A stretch of 64,000 nucleotides of DNA, taken from positions 1 through 64,000 of the forward strand of contig CAJKKQ010000014.1 in NCBI GenBank assembly GCA_905200545.1. Reading direction: 5' to 3'. The stretch is from an uncultured Oscillibacter sp. (lineage in GTDB: Bacteria; Bacillota; Clostridia; Oscillospirales; Oscillospiraceae). Both the position numbers and the translations under genes were made by a program. Below are positions 1 to 8,382 of this stretch, piece after piece (position 1 is the first letter of the stretch; every line of letters begins with the position of its first letter). Under the pieces are notes generated by a model. It had not been told where the DNA came from. It was given only the letters and a program-made list of their open reading frames with translations, and did not search any database.

Positions 1-1241
1 GCAGGCGAGATGTGCGCCGCCCGCTCCGGCCCCAGGTTCTTCACATGCACATCTCCCCAGTGGTACACATGGGCCACGAAAAAGCTGGGCAGCACGCCCA
101 GGCGCTTGAGCTCCGGCAGCTGATCCAACCCCAGCAGCTGGGCGTGGATCATCACCGGGCGGATGGCAGCCGCGTCCAGTCCCTCCTTCTCCACCTGAGC
201 AATCGCCCGCAGATACTGCTCCGCGGCGGCGTCCCCGTTGCAGTGCGAGAGCAGCTGCCGGCCCTGCGACACCGCGGTGCGGATGGCCGAGAGCACCTGT
301 TCATCCGTCATGGTACCGTAGCCCCGGTAATCTTTTTCCCCGGCGTAAGGTGTACGCAGCCAGGCGGTGCGTCCCTGTGGCGAGCCGTCCAGGAAGATCT
401 TGTACCCCGCTACCCGGAAGTGATGGGAATAGCCCTGCAGGCACTCCGGCAGCAGGCGCTCCGCTGCCTGCATCCCGCCGCTGTCGGCGTAACCCACCAC
501 ATCCAGATACAGCTTGTCGCCTGCACAAAGAGCCTGATAAATGGGGACGAGCTGCTCGGGCAGCATCCCCTCCTGCACCGTGGTGATGCCACAGGAGGCA
601 TAGAGGGCCTGGGCCTTCTCACAGGCGGCGGTAAGGGCCGCCATATCCGGCATGGGGACTTTTCTTTGCCAGAGCAAAAAAGCGTTTTCCTCCATATAGC
701 CGGTAAGCGCGCCGCCCTCCCGGCCCATGGCGCCCCCCTCGGGACAGGGGGTCTTCTCCGTCACCCCCAGCCGCTCCAGCGCCAGGGTGTTGAACACCCC
801 CATGTGCCCCGACTGGTGCTGGAGGATGACAGGATGCTCCGGCGCCACCGCGTCCAGCACCTGCCGGTCCGGATGGCGCCCCTCCGCCAGGGCGTTATGG
901 TCGTAGCCCTGGGCCCGGACCCACTCCCCTGCGGGTACATGATTATCCCGGATATAGGATTGAATGCGCTCCGCAATGTCCGCCCAGCTGGCGCACCCCT
1001 CCAGGGATACCTGCAAAAATCCGTTGGCCACGGCGAAAAAATGGCTGTGGGGATCCAGAAAGGCGGGCATGACTGTCCGACCCGCCAGATCCACCCGCTC
1101 CGCGTCCCCCGACGCCTGAGCCGCTACCGCCTCCCGAGCCCCCACGGCGGCGATGCGCCCGTCCCGCACCAGCAGGGCCTGGGCAGCAGGCATCCGCTCC
1201 TCCATAGTGAGGATGGTGCCGTTTTCAAAGAGATACTCCAT
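1..1241 (-). CDS. Amidohydrolase family protein (YtcJ-like), C-terminus cut by window edge
   Basis: About 413 residues are visible and the gene runs off the left edge. The N-terminus has the short beta-sandwich typical of amidohydrolases, then a DPHSHFF metal-binding motif near residue 62. Further along are HQSGH, a GYxEEN segment, a lysine-containing KIFLDGS stretch and LLSHCNGD, which together match the YtcJ/amidohydrolase-3 group of metal-dependent hydrolases. The substrate cannot be told from sequence. The ATG at 1241 follows a GGAAAGGAAG ribosome binding site. It is the last gene of a minus-strand run, about 135 bases beyond the DUF711 gene, and could be cotranscribed with it. Confidence 0.85.
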   Translation of the reverse strand, partial: MEYLFENGTILTMEERMPAAQALLVRDGRIAAVGAREAVAAQASGDAERVDLAGRTVMPAFLDPHSHFFAVANGFLQVSLEGCASWADIAERIQSYIRDNHVPAGEWVRAQGYDHNALAEGRHPDRQVLDAVAPEHPVILQHQSGHMGVFNTLALERLGVTEKTPCPEGGAMGREGGALTGYMEENAFLLWQRKVPMPDMAALTAACEKAQALYASCGITTVQEGMLPEQLVPIYQALCAGDKLYLDVVGYADSGGMQAAERLLPECLQGYSHHFRVAGYKIFLDGSPQGRTAWLRTPYAGEKDYRGYGTMTDEQVLSAIRTAVSQGRQLLSHCNGDAAAEQYLRAIAQVEKEGLDAAAIRPVMIHAQLLGLDQLPELKRLGVLPSFFVAHVYHWGDVHVKNLGPERAAHISP

Positions 1242-1375
1242 ACGCAGCTTCCTTTCCGGTGCGATCCCGCTTGTACTCTTTTCACAGTGTACCCCATCGG
1301 CGACGGTTTTGCCACGTTTTTGGAAAAAAGCGCAAAAAATCCTCCCCGGAACATCCGTCCGGGGAGGCTCACGCT

Positions 1376-2734
1376 TTAGTTTTTCAGGCTGTGGAGAGGC
1401 GCCGGGATCCGGCCGCCCCGGGCGATGAAGTCCGCACTGGACTCCGAATGCACCGGCATCACCGGGGCAGAACCCAGAAGGCCGCCCATCTCGATGGTAT
1501 CCCCCACGGCCTTGCCGGGGGCGGGCAGCAGCCGCACGGCGGTGGTCTTGTTGTTGACCATGCCGATGGCGGCCTCGTCGGCGATGATGGCGGAGATGGT
1601 CTCCGCCGGAGTGTCCCCGGGGACGGCGATCATGTCCAACCCCACGGAGCACACACAGGTCATGGCCTCCAGCTTGTCCAGGCACAGGGTGCCGCAGCGG
1701 GCGGCGGCGATCATGCCCTCGTCCTCACTGACGGGGATAAAGGCGCCGGAGAGGCCGCCCACGGAGGAGGATGCCATGACGCCGCCCTTTTTCACCGCGT
1801 CGTTCAAAAGAGCCAGAGCCGCGGTGGTGCCGTGGGTGCCGCAGACCTCCAGGCCCATCTCCTCCAAAATCCGGGCCACGCTGTCCCCAATCGCCGGGGT
1901 GGGCGCCAGGGAGAGGTCCACAATGCCGAAGGGCGTATCCAGGCGGCGGCTGGCCTCCTGGGCCACCAGCTGGCCCATGCGGGTCACCCGGAAGGCGGTC
2001 TTTTTCACCGTCTCCGCCACGGTGTCGAAGGAGGCGCCCCGGACGGCCTTCAGCGCGCTGCACACCACGCCGGGGCCGGAGACGCCCACATTGATGACCT
2101 TCTCCGCCTCGCCCACGCCGTGGAAGGCGCCGGCCATGAAGGGGTTATCCTCCACGGCGTTGCAGAACACCACCAGCTTGGCGCAGCCCAGGCCGTCCCG
2201 GTCCGCGGTGGCGGCGGCGGTGTCTTTGATGATGCGGCCCATCAGGGCCACGGCATCCATATTGATGCCCGCCCGGGTGGAACCCACATTGATGGAGGAG
2301 CACACCAGCTCCGTCCGGGAGAGAGCTTCGGGGATGGAGCGGATGAGCTTCTCATCCGCCGCCGTCATCCCCTTTTGCACCAGAGCGGAGTATCCGCCGA
2401 TGAAGTTTACGCCGCAGGTATGGGCCGCCCGGTCCAGAGCCAGGGCAAAAGGCACATAGTCCTCCGCGTCGCTGGCGGCGGCCACCAGAGCCATGGGGGT
2501 CACGGAAATGCGCTTGTTGACGATGGGGATGCCGAACTCCCGCTCGATATCCTCACCGGTAGACACCAGCTTTTCCGCGTACCGGGTGATCTTGTCGTAG
2601 ATCTTCTCACAAGCCCGCTTGGGGTCCGGGTCACAGCAGCTGAGCAGAGAAATACCCATGGTGATGGTGCGGATGTCCAGATGCTGCTGGTCGATCATCT
2701 CAATGGTGGAGAGGATCTCTTTCTGATTGAGCAT
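1376..2734 (-). CDS. DUF711/UPF0210 family protein
   Basis: 452 residues, the usual length for the UPF0210 (DUF711, PFL-like) family. The start [14 protein letters not shown] is characteristic, and the ATG at 2734 is preceded by GGGAGGAGAGG. Internal marks include [15 protein letters not shown] and the glycine-rich [17 protein letters not shown]. The biochemical role of the family is not established as far as I know. Members nearly always sit next to a small ACT-domain protein, as here (13 bases downstream of it), so the two probably work together in an amino-acid-responsive process. No catalytic claim is made. Confidence 0.9.
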   Translation of the reverse strand: MLNQKEILSTIEMIDQQHLDIRTITMGISLLSCCDPDPKRACEKIYDKITRYAEKLVSTGEDIEREFGIPIVNKRISVTPMALVAAASDAEDYVPFALALDRAAHTCGVNFIGGYSALVQKGMTAADEKLIRSIPEALSRTELVCSSINVGSTRAGINMDAVALMGRIIKDTAAATADRDGLGCAKLVVFCNAVEDNPFMAGAFHGVGEAEKVINVGVSGPGVVCSALKAVRGASFDTVAETVKKTAFRVTRMGQLVAQEASRRLDTPFGIVDLSLAPTPAIGDSVARILEEMGLEVCGTHGTTAALALLNDAVKKGGVMASSSVGGLSGAFIPVSEDEGMIAAARCGTLCLDKLEAMTCVCSVGLDMIAVPGDTPAETISAIIADEAAIGMVNNKTTAVRLLPAPGKAVGDTIEMGGLLGSAPVMPVHSESSADFIARGGRIPAPLHSLKN

Positions 2735-2747
2735 AGCCTCTCCTCCC

Positions 2748-3017
2748 TCAGATCCGGTGCATGGCGTCGAAGATCTCCTCCCGCTGGATGCGGATGGAGA
2801 TGCCCATGCGCTCCCCCAGTTGGTCCAGCAGCCCCCGCAGCTCCCCGATGGATGCCTTGGATGCTCCCACATCCACGGCCATGACCATGGTAAAGGATCC
2901 CTGGAGGATGGTCTGGGAGATATCCAGGATATTCACATTGTTCTCAGCCAGCAGGGCACACACGGCGGCGATGATACCCACCTTGTCCTGCCCCACCACA
3001 GTGACGATGGCGTTCAT
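2748..3017 (-). CDS. ACT domain-containing protein (UPF0237 family)
   Basis: 89 residues forming a single ACT domain: [19 protein letters not shown], then [13 protein letters not shown]. This is the signature of the UPF0237/GcvR-like small ACT proteins that bind an amino acid or similar ligand. It lies 13 bases upstream of the DUF711 gene on the same strand, with an AAGGAGGAAAC-type binding site before its ATG. The ligand is unknown. The conserved pairing suggests it is a regulatory subunit or sensor for the DUF711 protein. Confidence 0.9.
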   Translation of the reverse strand: MNAIVTVVGQDKVGIIAAVCALLAENNVNILDISQTILQGSFTMVMAVDVGASKASIGELRGLLDQLGERMGISIRIQREEIFDAMHRI

Positions 3018-3083
3018 GGTGTTTCCTCCTTAAAGGGCCGCCCCGCTCAGCACGAAACGGCCTCATTTGTAAAGTTATTCCGC

Positions 3084-3581
3084 TTAACAGGGAATCGTTG
3101 CCATAGCGGCAACGTCCCGCGGATCCAGAAAAGGCCCCCAATAGAGAGGCAGGTACGTCAGCAGGATGTAAAACCCCGCCAGAGCCAGCACCAGCACCGG
3201 CCACACAGGCCAGCGGCCCAGCTTCTCCGGCACTCCCACGGCAAGAACCGCCGCCAGCACGCACATCCACACCACCAGGCACAGCGGCCCGCTCCCTCCC
3301 AGGCTCAGCAAAGCCCAGCACACAAGGGTCATGGCCACCGGAGCGATCACCAGCATCGGCAGCTGCCGCCCCAGGCCGTGCTCCCGCTTCACTCCCGAGA
3401 GCAGCGCTACCGCCAGAAGCGGCCAGAAAGCCAGCTTGGAAAGCTCCCAGGGGCTGGGTGCCTGGGGCACCAGCACCGCCAGGATCCCTCCCTGTACACA
3501 TCCGTGGAGCATCAGAGCCAGCAGTCCCAGCAGCACGGCCGCCAGGTACCGCACGGCAAAACGGTTGAATGGATGTTTCAT
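3084..3581 (-). CDS. Hypothetical multi-pass membrane protein
   Basis: 165 residues from the ATG at 3581, which has AGGTGAGG upstream; a GTG at 3593 would add four residues but fits the ribosome binding site less well. The protein is very hydrophobic, with four to five predicted membrane helices and a positively charged N-terminus (KHPFNRFAVRY), suggesting inner-membrane topology. I do not recognise a functional family; it resembles small DUF membrane proteins of gut Clostridia. It sits between lysC and the ACT/DUF711 pair on the same strand. Confidence 0.6.
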   Translation of the reverse strand: MKHPFNRFAVRYLAAVLLGLLALMLHGCVQGGILAVLVPQAPSPWELSKLAFWPLLAVALLSGVKREHGLGRQLPMLVIAPVAMTLVCWALLSLGGSGPLCLVVWMCVLAAVLAVGVPEKLGRWPVWPVLVLALAGFYILLTYLPLYWGPFLDPRDVAAMATIPC

Positions 3582-3635
3582 GGTACGCCTCACCTCACTT
3601 CACCCTATGCGAAGGGGAGGCGGGACAGAACCGAC

Positions 3636-3664
3636 GTGGCGCTTTCCCGTTGGGAAAGCGCCAC
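3636..3664 (-). terminator. Perfect 13-bp hairpin after lysC
   Basis: Arms 3636-3648 and 3652-3664 are exactly complementary with a 3-base loop. The hairpin starts 10 bases beyond the lysC stop. It lacks a following U-tract on the minus strand, so it may be a weak or factor-aided terminator, or a 3'-end stabiliser. Confidence 0.5.
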
Positions 3665-3673
3665 AATGGGGCG

Positions 3674-4885
3674 TCAGACCTCGTCGAAGAACTTGGCGTG
3701 GATGGCCTTGACGGCCTTGTTGACGTCTTCCTCGTCCAGCAGCACGGAGACGCGGATCTCAGAGGTGTTGATCATCTGGATGTTGATGCCGGCCTCGTAG
3801 AGGGCCTCGAACATCTTGGCGGCCACGCCGCAGTTGCTCATGAGGCCCGCGCCCACGATGGAGACCTTGCCGATGCTCACGTCGGTCTCGATATGGTCGA
3901 ACTTCAGCGCTTCCTTATGTTCGTTGAGGATCTCCTCGGTCTCCGCCACATCCTTCTTATGGACGGTAAAGGTGATATCCTTGGTGTCCTGACGGCCGAT
4001 GGACTGCAAAATCACGTCCACGTTGATGTTGTGCTTGCTCAAAAGGTCGAAGACCTGGAAGGCGACGCCGGGATTATGCTGCAGCCCCACCAGGGCGACA
4101 CGGGCGATACTGGTATCCTTTGCCACACCGGCAATGTTGGTTTTTTCCACTTTAGTGACCTCCTTAACTTTCGTGCCGGGTTTTCTCTCCAGACTGGACA
4201 CGACTTCCAAATTCACTCTGAACTTCTTGGCCAGCTCCACGCTGCGGTTATGGAGAACCTGGGCGCCCTGGCTGGCCAGCTCCAGCATTTCGTCGTAGGT
4301 AATCTCCTCCAGCTTGCGGGCGTTGGGAACGATGCGGGGATCGGTGGTGTAGACGCCGTCCACATCGGTATAGATCTGGCACAGCTCTGCCCGGAAGGCC
4401 GCCGCCAGCGCCACGGCGCTGGTATCGGAGCCGCCACGGCCCAGAGTCGTCACATCGCCGTTGCGGTCCACACCCTGGAAGCCGGTGACCAGCACGATGC
4501 GGTGCTGATCCAGCTCCGACTGGATGCGCTCGGAATCGATCTTCTTGATGCGTGCGTCGGAGTGGACGGAGGTGGACTGGATGCCCACCTGCCAGGCTGC
4601 CAGGGACACGCAGGGCAGTCCCATGGCCTCCAGGGCCATGGCACACAGGGCAACAGAGATCTGCTCTCCGGTGGAGAGGAGCATATCCATCTCCCGCTTA
4701 GAGGCTTTGGGATTGATCTCTTCCGCCTTGGCGATGAGATCGTCGGTGGTATCGCCCTGAGCGGAGAGAACCACGATCACGTCGTTGCCTGCCAGGTAAG
4801 TCTCCGCGATGATGCCGGCCACATTCCGGATGCGCTGGGCATCCCGGACGCTGCTGCCGCCGAATTTCTGTACGATCAAACTCAT
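3674..4885 (-). CDS. lysC: Aspartate kinase
   Basis: 403 residues. It phosphorylates L-aspartate, the first step toward lysine, threonine, methionine and diaminopimelate. The N-terminal VQKFGGSSV (residues 5-13) is the kinase signature; GRGGSDTSAVALAAA near residue 150 binds substrate, and DVDGVYTTDPR follows. Two ACT domains occupy roughly residues 265-400, which is the standard monofunctional, feedback-regulated form. It follows hom by about 70 bases, so it is probably the third gene of a PheB-hom-lysC operon. No lysine riboswitch or T-box is visible, so control is probably allosteric plus the upstream promoter. Confidence 0.96.
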   Translation of the reverse strand: MSLIVQKFGGSSVRDAQRIRNVAGIIAETYLAGNDVIVVLSAQGDTTDDLIAKAEEINPKASKREMDMLLSTGEQISVALCAMALEAMGLPCVSLAAWQVGIQSTSVHSDARIKKIDSERIQSELDQHRIVLVTGFQGVDRNGDVTTLGRGGSDTSAVALAAAFRAELCQIYTDVDGVYTTDPRIVPNARKLEEITYDEMLELASQGAQVLHNRSVELAKKFRVNLEVVSSLERKPGTKVKEVTKVEKTNIAGVAKDTSIARVALVGLQHNPGVAFQVFDLLSKHNINVDVILQSIGRQDTKDITFTVHKKDVAETEEILNEHKEALKFDHIETDVSIGKVSIVGAGLMSNCGVAAKMFEALYEAGINIQMINTSEIRVSVLLDEEDVNKAVKAIHAKFFDEV

Positions 4886-4958
4886 AGTGCTTCCTTCTTA
4901 TCTACTTAAATTGGGATGGTCTCCTGTTGTATCATACGCGCCTTGCAGGGCGTTGGCC

Positions 4959-6152
4959 TCAGTCCAGCACCCGCATTCTGGCCAGTACGTTCAGCATGCC
5001 GGACTGCTGGATAGCCTCCTGGCCGCTGATGCGGTCTGTAAGGAATGCAGTCTCGCCGTCCTCGCTGAGCACCTCCACCTGCCCAAAGGCCATGGCGGCG
5101 TCGGTGAGGCTGCCCTCGATGCGGAAGTAATAGCGGGTGTGGAGCTCCAGAGGATCCTCGAAGCCTGCGGTCTCCGGAGACCAGCCGGTCTCCTCCCGCC
5201 GGGGGCTGGCCTGGAGGGCCTCCATCACATCCGCCACACAGGCGGAGGCGGTGGGCATCTCCCCGGCACCCTTGCCGCAGAACATCACCTCTCCGGTGGC
5301 ATTGCCCCGCACCACGATGGCGTTGAACACGTCCTCCACGTTGGCCAGAGGCCGGTCCTCCGGAATCAGATGGGGAGCCACGTACGCGGTGCGCCCGCCG
5401 CCGGGCAGCCGCACTGCCCGGCCCAGGAGCTTCACCCGGTATCCCGCCCGCTGGGCGATCTTCACATCCCGCAGCGAGAGCTTGGAGATGCCCTCCATGG
5501 GCACATCCTTGGGGTCAACCTGATGACCGAAGGCCAGATCCGCCAGGATGCAGGTCTTGCGTCCGGCGTCAATGCCCTCGATATCGGCGGTGGGATCCGC
5601 CTCTGCGTAGCCCTTGGCCTGAGCTTCCCGCAGGGCGTCGGAGAAAAAGGCGCCGGTGCGGACCATGCGGGTGAGGATATAGTTGGTGGTGCCGTTGAGG
5701 ATGCCGTATACCTCTTCGATGCGGTTGGCAGCCAAGCACTCCCGCAAGGGGTGCAGGATGGGGATGCCGCCGCCCACGCTGGCCTCGAAAAGGTAGTTGA
5801 CGTTCTTCTTCCGGGCCAGGGCCAGAAGCTCGCAGCCGTGTTCCGCCACCAGCTGCTTGTTGGCCGTCACCACGTGCTTGCCGGCCTCCAGAGCCCGCTT
5901 GGTATACTCATAGGCGGCTTCCACGCCGCCGATGGTCTCCACCACCACACGGATGTCCTCATCCTGCTCGATCCTGGAAAAGTCATCCGTCATCAGCTGG
6001 CGGTAGGGGCCGTCCTTGAAGCGGCGCACCAGAATGGTTTTCACCTGCAGTGGTTCGCCCAGCTTGCGCTCAATCTGCCGGGCATTCTCCGCCACCACCC
6101 GGGCAACGCCGGTTCCCACGGTGCCCAGGCCCAAAATGGCGATCTGTATCAT
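4959..6152 (-). CDS. hom: Homoserine dehydrogenase
   Basis: 397 residues. It reduces aspartate semialdehyde to homoserine with NAD(P)H. The Rossmann motif GLGTVGTG is at residues 8-15, VTANKQLVAEHG lies in the first half, and NGTTNYILTRM plus a downstream GxxEADPTADIEG segment mark the catalytic domain. The C-terminus (RYYFRIEGSLTD onward) looks like a shortened ACT domain compared with the roughly 430-residue Gram-positive enzymes. It lies 19 bases after the PheB-like ACT gene and directly before lysC. Confidence 0.95.
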   Translation of the reverse strand: MIQIAILGLGTVGTGVARVVAENARQIERKLGEPLQVKTILVRRFKDGPYRQLMTDDFSRIEQDEDIRVVVETIGGVEAAYEYTKRALEAGKHVVTANKQLVAEHGCELLALARKKNVNYLFEASVGGGIPILHPLRECLAANRIEEVYGILNGTTNYILTRMVRTGAFFSDALREAQAKGYAEADPTADIEGIDAGRKTCILADLAFGHQVDPKDVPMEGISKLSLRDVKIAQRAGYRVKLLGRAVRLPGGGRTAYVAPHLIPEDRPLANVEDVFNAIVVRGNATGEVMFCGKGAGEMPTASACVADVMEALQASPRREETGWSPETAGFEDPLELHTRYYFRIEGSLTDAAMAFGQVEVLSEDGETAFLTDRISGQEAIQQSGMLNVLARMRVLD

Positions 6153-6171
6153 CTCTTTCTCCTTTCGGTCC

Positions 6172-6612
6172 TTATCCCGCCAGGACCTCGAATTTCACCA
6201 CGCCCTCCAGGCCCGAGACGTCGGCGAGCAGCTGTTCCAGACTCTCCTCCATCTCGGAGGTCTCCGCGGAGATGGTCACCGCCGCGCAGCCGTTGGTGGG
6301 AATGGATTGGTTGATGGTAAGGATATTGGCACCGGAGCTGGCAAATACCGACAGCACCCGGCTCAAAACACCGGTATTGTCCTTGAGCATGCCATAAAAG
6401 GTGATAATATGCTCGGACTTCATGTCGTTAAAGGGCTGTACGGAATCCTTGTACTTATAAAAAGCACTGCGGCTGATCCCGGCCAGCCGGGTAGCCGTGC
6501 CCACCGTGTCCGCCTCTCCGGTCTGCATCATCCGTTTGGCCTCCGCCACTTTGATGAAGATCTCCGGCAGGGCGTTGGCGGCAACGATATAATACTTGAC
6601 TTCCTTTGCCAT
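6172..6612 (-). CDS. ACT domain-containing protein (PheB/UPF0735 type)
   Basis: 146 residues. The N-terminal half holds a small helix-turn-helix-like segment (GTATRLAGISRSAFYKYKDSV) and the C-terminal half an ACT domain (KDNTGVLSRVLSVFASSGANILTINQSIP). This architecture is that of the PheB/UPF0735 family, commonly found upstream of homoserine dehydrogenase in Firmicutes. It probably senses an aspartate-family amino acid. It is the first gene of the hom-lysC operon, with a clear promoter upstream at 6654-6682. Confidence 0.88.
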   Translation of the reverse strand: MAKEVKYYIVAANALPEIFIKVAEAKRMMQTGEADTVGTATRLAGISRSAFYKYKDSVQPFNDMKSEHIITFYGMLKDNTGVLSRVLSVFASSGANILTINQSIPTNGCAAVTISAETSEMEESLEQLLADVSGLEGVVKFEVLAG

Positions 6613-6653
6613 ATAGTCCGCCTCCTACGGTCATTTGTCTTTGTATCTCGCTC

Positions 6654-6682
6654 ATCGTAACACAAATTCGACCCATGCGCAA
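6654..6682 (-). promoter_or_regulatory. Promoter of the PheB-hom-lysC operon
   Basis: On the minus strand, -35 TTGCGC (6677-6682), a 17-base spacer and -10 TACGAT (6654-6659), about 40 bases before the first ATG. Confidence 0.6.
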
Positions 6683-6780
6683 CCAAAACGGCAAAATTTC
6701 TTTTGGGGAAATCAGGGAAAGTTCTCTGTCCATGTGCGCCCCATGTGGGCAAATTGTCAAAAAACCATCTGCCGGACGCC

Positions 6781-6812
6781 AAAAGGGGCCAGCCGGTGCT
6801 TCCGGCTGGCCC
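6781..6812 (-). terminator. Terminator of the CsoR-type gene
   Basis: An 11-bp GC-rich stem (6786-6796 with 6802-6812) followed on the minus strand by CCTTTT, starting just after the stop of the CsoR gene. Confidence 0.7.
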
Positions 6813-6818
6813 TGTGAT

Positions 6819-7094
6819 TCAGCTCATATTGGAAAAACGCTCCACCGCCTTGGTAAAGCTCTCCAGCGTGGCATCAGCGTCTCCATGTTGGATGCCGTCC
6901 AGTACGCAATGGCGGATGTGCCCCTCCAACACCACCTGTCCCACCTTGTGCAGAGCCGATTTGGCGGCATTGATCTGGGCGAGCATATCCTCGCAGGGGA
7001 TGTCCTCATCCACCATACGGTCGATGGCCTGAACCTGCCCGATAATCTTTTTCAGGCGGCGGTGCAGGTTGTCCGCATCCATACACTGTCTCAC
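6819..7094 (-). CDS. Metal-sensing transcriptional repressor, CsoR/FrmR (DUF156) family
   Basis: 91 residues from the GTG at 7094, chosen because GGGAGG sits 8 bases upstream; an ATG at 7082 is also possible. The all-helical fold segment HRRLKKIIGQVQAIDRMV is diagnostic. Cys34, His59 and Cys63 reproduce the C-H-C set used by CsoR for Cu(I), so copper is the best guess, though FrmR and sulfur-sensing members share the fold. A CsoR-like operator lies between its promoter and its start, pointing to autorepression. No copper pump or chaperone gene is adjacent, so the regulon lies elsewhere. Confidence 0.88.
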   Translation of the reverse strand: MRQCMDADNLHRRLKKIIGQVQAIDRMVDEDIPCEDMLAQINAAKSALHKVGQVVLEGHIRHCVLDGIQHGDADATLESFTKAVERFSNMS

Positions 7095-7108
7095 TGCAAG
7101 CACCTCCC

Positions 7109-7124
7109 ATACCGTAAGGGGTAT
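7109..7124 (-). promoter_or_regulatory. CsoR-like operator
   Basis: On the minus strand it reads ATACCCCTTACGGTAT, a pseudo-palindrome with the G/C-tract core and ATAC/GTAT ends typical of CsoR/FrmR sites. It lies at about the transcription start, between the -10 box and the ribosome binding site. Confidence 0.65.
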
Positions 7125-7132
7125 TTGTATCT

Positions 7133-7161
7133 ATTATGGGAAAACCGGGGCAGTTTGTCAA
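7133..7161 (-). promoter_or_regulatory. Promoter of the CsoR-type gene
   Basis: Minus strand -35 TTGACA (7156-7161), 17-base spacer, -10 CATAAT (7133-7138), immediately upstream of the operator-like palindrome. Confidence 0.7.
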
Positions 7162-7168
7162 GGGAACG

Positions 7169-7624
7169 TCACTTCCGGCTGCTGAGCTCTTTCCGTACAG
7201 CCTTGGCCAGGATCTCCTGTCCCTCCGGAGACCGCAGCACCTCCAAAACGGCACCCCGCAGGCTCTCCTGAAAGCGCTTGCTGGTAAAGAACGCGTCAAA
7301 CATGGTACCGCTCTCCTCCCCGGATGCCGCCTTGGCCGCCTTTACCGGGCGGGGAACCGGCGCAGGTGCCGGAGCCGTCTCCTGGAAGGCGCCGTCCATC
7401 CAATCCTCCATGGAGGTACGATCCGCGCTCTCTCCCCGCAGGTAGAAGAGGGAGACTCCGAAATAAGCTGCCATTTTTTCCTGCTGGTCCTGGGAAGGCG
7501 TCTGCCGTCCCGTTTCGAATTTCTCAATGGCCGTCCGGGGAAATCCCAGTGCGGCAGCAAGGGCCGGACGGCTGAGATTCCGCTCGGTCCGCAGTTCTTC
7601 CAGGCGTTTTGCCATTGTAACCAT
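7169..7624 (-). CDS. XRE-family helix-turn-helix regulator
   Basis: 151 residues from the ATG at 7624, which has GGAGGAATGGGCC upstream; earlier starts overlap that site. Residues 5-60 are a Cro/CI-type helix-turn-helix (LSRPALAAALGFPRTAIEKFETGRQ), followed by a proline/alanine-rich linker and a C-terminal helical segment of about 60 residues with no recognised domain. Target genes are unknown. It has its own promoter and is followed within 50 bases by the CsoR-type gene on the same strand. Confidence 0.82.
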   Translation of the reverse strand: MVTMAKRLEELRTERNLSRPALAAALGFPRTAIEKFETGRQTPSQDQQEKMAAYFGVSLFYLRGESADRTSMEDWMDGAFQETAPAPAPVPRPVKAAKAASGEESGTMFDAFFTSKRFQESLRGAVLEVLRSPEGQEILAKAVRKELSSRK

Positions 7625-7659
7625 GGCCCATTCCTCCTTGTTTTCGTGCATATAGGTTT

Positions 7660-7688
7660 ATGATATCACGAACCAGCCCGGCCTTCAA
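7660..7688 (-). promoter_or_regulatory. Promoter of the XRE gene
   Basis: Minus strand -35 TTGAAG (7683-7688), 17-base spacer, -10 TATCAT (7660-7665). Confidence 0.55.
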
Positions 7689-7731
7689 CTGTCTTCCCGC
7701 TGTGCAAATCATCATAAATATTGGGAAAGGC

Positions 7732-7760
7732 TTGCATCTTCAGCAAACAGGAGTTAAAAT
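7732..7760 (+). promoter_or_regulatory. Promoter of the DUF6465 gene
   Basis: -35 TTGCAT (7732-7737), 17-base spacer, -10 TAAAAT (7755-7760), about 70 bases before the ATG. It is divergent from the XRE promoter. Confidence 0.6.
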
Positions 7761-7830
7761 ATGGAAGCAAAGAGGGATCCTTGCTGCATATTTCATACAA
7801 AAGAGATCCCCAAGAGGAGGAAACAAAACT

Positions 7831-8172
7831 ATGTCCATTCGTAAAAGCGTAAAGAAGGAGGCTCCCGTCGAAGCCGCCGTGAAGAAAGAAGCCACTGTTG
7901 TGGAACCCGTCAAGGGTGCAGAAGCCGCTCCCCAGAAGGGCCTTCGCAAAAAGGTTCAGAAGGCCGCCCCTGTCAAGGCTGAGCGTATTCTCGTCCAGTT
8001 CGGCGCTATGGAGTGGAACACCGAGGATCTGATGACCCGGGCTAAGGAAGCCTACGTGGCCGACGGTCACCGGGCGTCGTCTATCAAGAGCGTCAGCCTG
8101 TACGTCAAGCCGGAGGATATGAAAGCCTACTTTGTCATCAACGACAAGGCCACCGGCAGCATTGATCTGTAA
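7831..8172 (+). CDS. DUF6465 family protein
   Basis: 113 residues from the ATG at 7831, preceded by AGAGGAGG. The first half is low-complexity and rich in lysine, alanine, valine and glutamate, like a flexible basic tail. The second half (VQFGAMEWNTEDLMTRAKEAY through LYVKPEDMKAYFVINDKATGSIDL) matches the small DUF6465 domain found across Clostridia. Function is unknown. It is monocistronic, with its own promoter and a strong terminator. Confidence 0.8.
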   Translation: MSIRKSVKKEAPVEAAVKKEATVVEPVKGAEAAPQKGLRKKVQKAAPVKAERILVQFGAMEWNTEDLMTRAKEAYVADGHRASSIKSVSLYVKPEDMKAYFVINDKATGSIDL

Positions 8173-8189
8173 GGATACCACATGCAAAA

Positions 8190-8229
8190 GCGGATGGAGG
8201 ATCCCGCATTCTCCATCCGCTCGTTTTTT
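8190..8229 (+). terminator. Rho-independent terminator of the DUF6465 gene
   Basis: A perfect 10-bp stem (8190-8199 with 8211-8220) followed by TCGTTTTTT. Confidence 0.9.
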
Positions 8230-8382
8230 GCTTCCGGCTCCTTCTTCTTTCCATAGGCCAAGTAATTTCTGTCAAACAGGCAAAAATCCGCAATCAATCC
8301 GTCGAATCATTTACAATTTTATAATAGATTTGTGAATGAGAATGCGCTATAATCACTGGACTAAGAAAGAAGGGTCCATGCT

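Noticed and set aside
4886..4958. Possible lysine riboswitch or T-box before lysC
   Set aside because: The gap is only about 70 bases and shows no conserved riboswitch or T-box elements; the leader before the PheB-like gene is also short.
12..6314. Several long open frames on the plus strand, some over 400 codons
   Set aside because: They lie opposite well-recognised minus-strand genes (amidohydrolase, DUF711, lysC, hom), have low-complexity His/Gln/Gly/Arg-rich translations typical of high-GC antisense frames, and lack binding sites.
8240..8382. TATAAT at about 8348-8353 as promoter of the LTA-synthase-like gene
   Set aside because: No acceptable -35 hexamer lies 15-19 bases upstream, so it is not listed as a feature.
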